6,116 nucleotides of DNA from Pseudomonadota bacterium (GTDB lineage Bacteria > Pseudomonadota > Alphaproteobacteria > Rhizobiales > Xanthobacteraceae): assembly GCA_023391175.1 (NCBI GenBank), contig JAEWBL010000072.1, positions 1 through 6,116 of the forward strand. The letters run 5' to 3'. The position numbers and the translations under genes are program-made. Positions 5,637-6,116 of this stretch are shown here, one piece after another (within the stretch, counting starts at the first letter, position 1; the number at the start of each line of letters is the position of its first letter). Below the pieces are notes generated by a model. It did not search any database, was not told the origin of the DNA, and saw only the letters and a list, made by a program, of their open reading frames with translations.

Positions 5637-6116
5637 ATGAAGCGCTCCCTCGCCATTCTTGCCGTCATCGTCGCCCTCGCGGCCGCAGGCGGCGCCGGAG
5701 CGTGGTATCTCGCGCACCGCAGCCGCGCCCTGCCCCCCGGCTTCGCCGAGGGCAACGGACGCATCGAGGCCACCGAGGTGGACGTCGCCACCAAGGCCGC
5801 CGGCCGGGTGCTGGACGTGCTCGCCGAGGAAGGCGACTTCATCAAGCAGGGCCAGGTGGTCGCGCACATGGACGTCTCGGACCTGGAGGCGGCCCTGCGC
5901 ACGGCGGACGCGCAGGCCGCGCAGGCGCGCCAGTCCCGCGACACGGCCTTCCATGTGGTGGAGCAGCGCAAGGGCGAGCTGGACCTCGCCACCAAGGAGC
6001 TGGAGCGGCAGGAAACCCTCGTCGCCAAGGGCTTCGCCACCGAGCAGAAGGTCGACCAGTATCGCACCACCAAGCTCACCGCTGCCGCCGCGCTGGCCGC
6101 CGCCCAGTCGAGCCTT
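5637..6116 (+). CDS. HlyD-family periplasmic adaptor (membrane fusion protein), 3' end beyond the window
   Basis: The first 160 residues are present and the frame is open at the window edge. A short basic start (K2, R3) and a hydrophobic segment at about 5-25 give an inner-membrane anchor or uncleaved signal. Residues 39-80 form the first half of the biotinyl-lipoyl-like domain, with G-R-I-E-A-T-E-V-D-V, G-R-V-L-D-V, E-G-D-F-I-K-Q-G-Q-V-V and M-D-V-S-D-L. From about 82 onward a long alpha-helical coiled-coil hairpin begins. Its tip, around R124, L128 and T135, fits the R-x3-L-x6-S spacing used to contact TolC-type outer-membrane channels, with Thr for Ser. Proteins like this (YhiI and YbhG types) link an inner-membrane exporter to an outer-membrane channel, and ABC-transporter genes often follow. 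GAAGG at 5624-5628 supports the ATG. The upstream FNR-like box suggests low-oxygen control. Confidence 0.92.
   Translation, partial: MKRSLAILAVIVALAAAGGAGAWYLAHRSRALPPGFAEGNGRIEATEVDVATKAAGRVLDVLAEEGDFIKQGQVVAHMDVSDLEAALRTADAQAAQARQSRDTAFHVVEQRKGELDLATKELERQETLVAKGFATEQKVDQYRTTKLTAAAALAAAQSSL

Noticed and set aside
5549..6079. Minus-strand frames opposite the HlyD-family gene
   Set aside because: They are rich in A, R and S without domain features; the plus strand has the adaptor-protein motifs and a good start.
1..6116. CRISPR array, toxin-antitoxin pair, insertion sequence or anti-phage system
   Set aside because: No spaced direct repeats, transposase, terminal inverted repeats or known defence genes were recognised on either strand.

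Overview
The window is GC-rich chromosomal DNA, with G or C favoured at third codon positions. The encoded proteins look like those of an alphaproteobacterium, probably of the order Hyphomicrobiales (Xanthobacteraceae-like). That placement is inferred from composition and gene types, since no marker gene is present. No mobile element, CRISPR array or phage gene was seen.

Layout from left to right. Bases 1-30 may be the tail of an upstream gene. Bases 64-855 encode a secreted, ModA-like solute-binding protein with no transporter partner in view. A gene-poor stretch (856-1337) follows, holding a 3' hairpin, one doubtful small reading frame and a weak terminator candidate. A tRNA-Ser(CGA) gene with an encoded CCA end lies on the minus strand at 1338-1427. 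Further right on the minus strand is a large thiamine-diphosphate enzyme related to the homodimeric pyruvate dehydrogenase E1 (AceE) and transketolase (1621-4050). A 152-bp divergent promoter region with overlapping palindromes separates it from an Lrp/AsnC-family regulator (4203-4664). A DUF72 protein (4690-5499) follows 25 bp after the regulator, with a perfect Shine-Dalgarno, and is probably co-transcribed. The window ends inside a HlyD-family membrane-fusion (periplasmic adaptor) gene starting at 5637.

How the parts may work together. The Lrp-type regulator probably controls the divergent AceE-like enzyme in response to an amino acid or 2-oxo acid. The arrangement recalls the mdeR/mdeB part of the Pseudomonas putida methionine-catabolism locus, but no methionine gamma-lyase gene is present. 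The 137 bp before the HlyD gene contains an FNR/FixK-type box (TTGAC-N4-ATCAA) about 41 bp upstream of the start site predicted from a -10-like hexamer. A perfect 10-bp palindrome and a leader hairpin follow. Oxygen-responsive control of this export system is therefore the most testable new idea in the window. Most of the rest looks like ordinary, though partly uncharacterised, chromosomal gene content.
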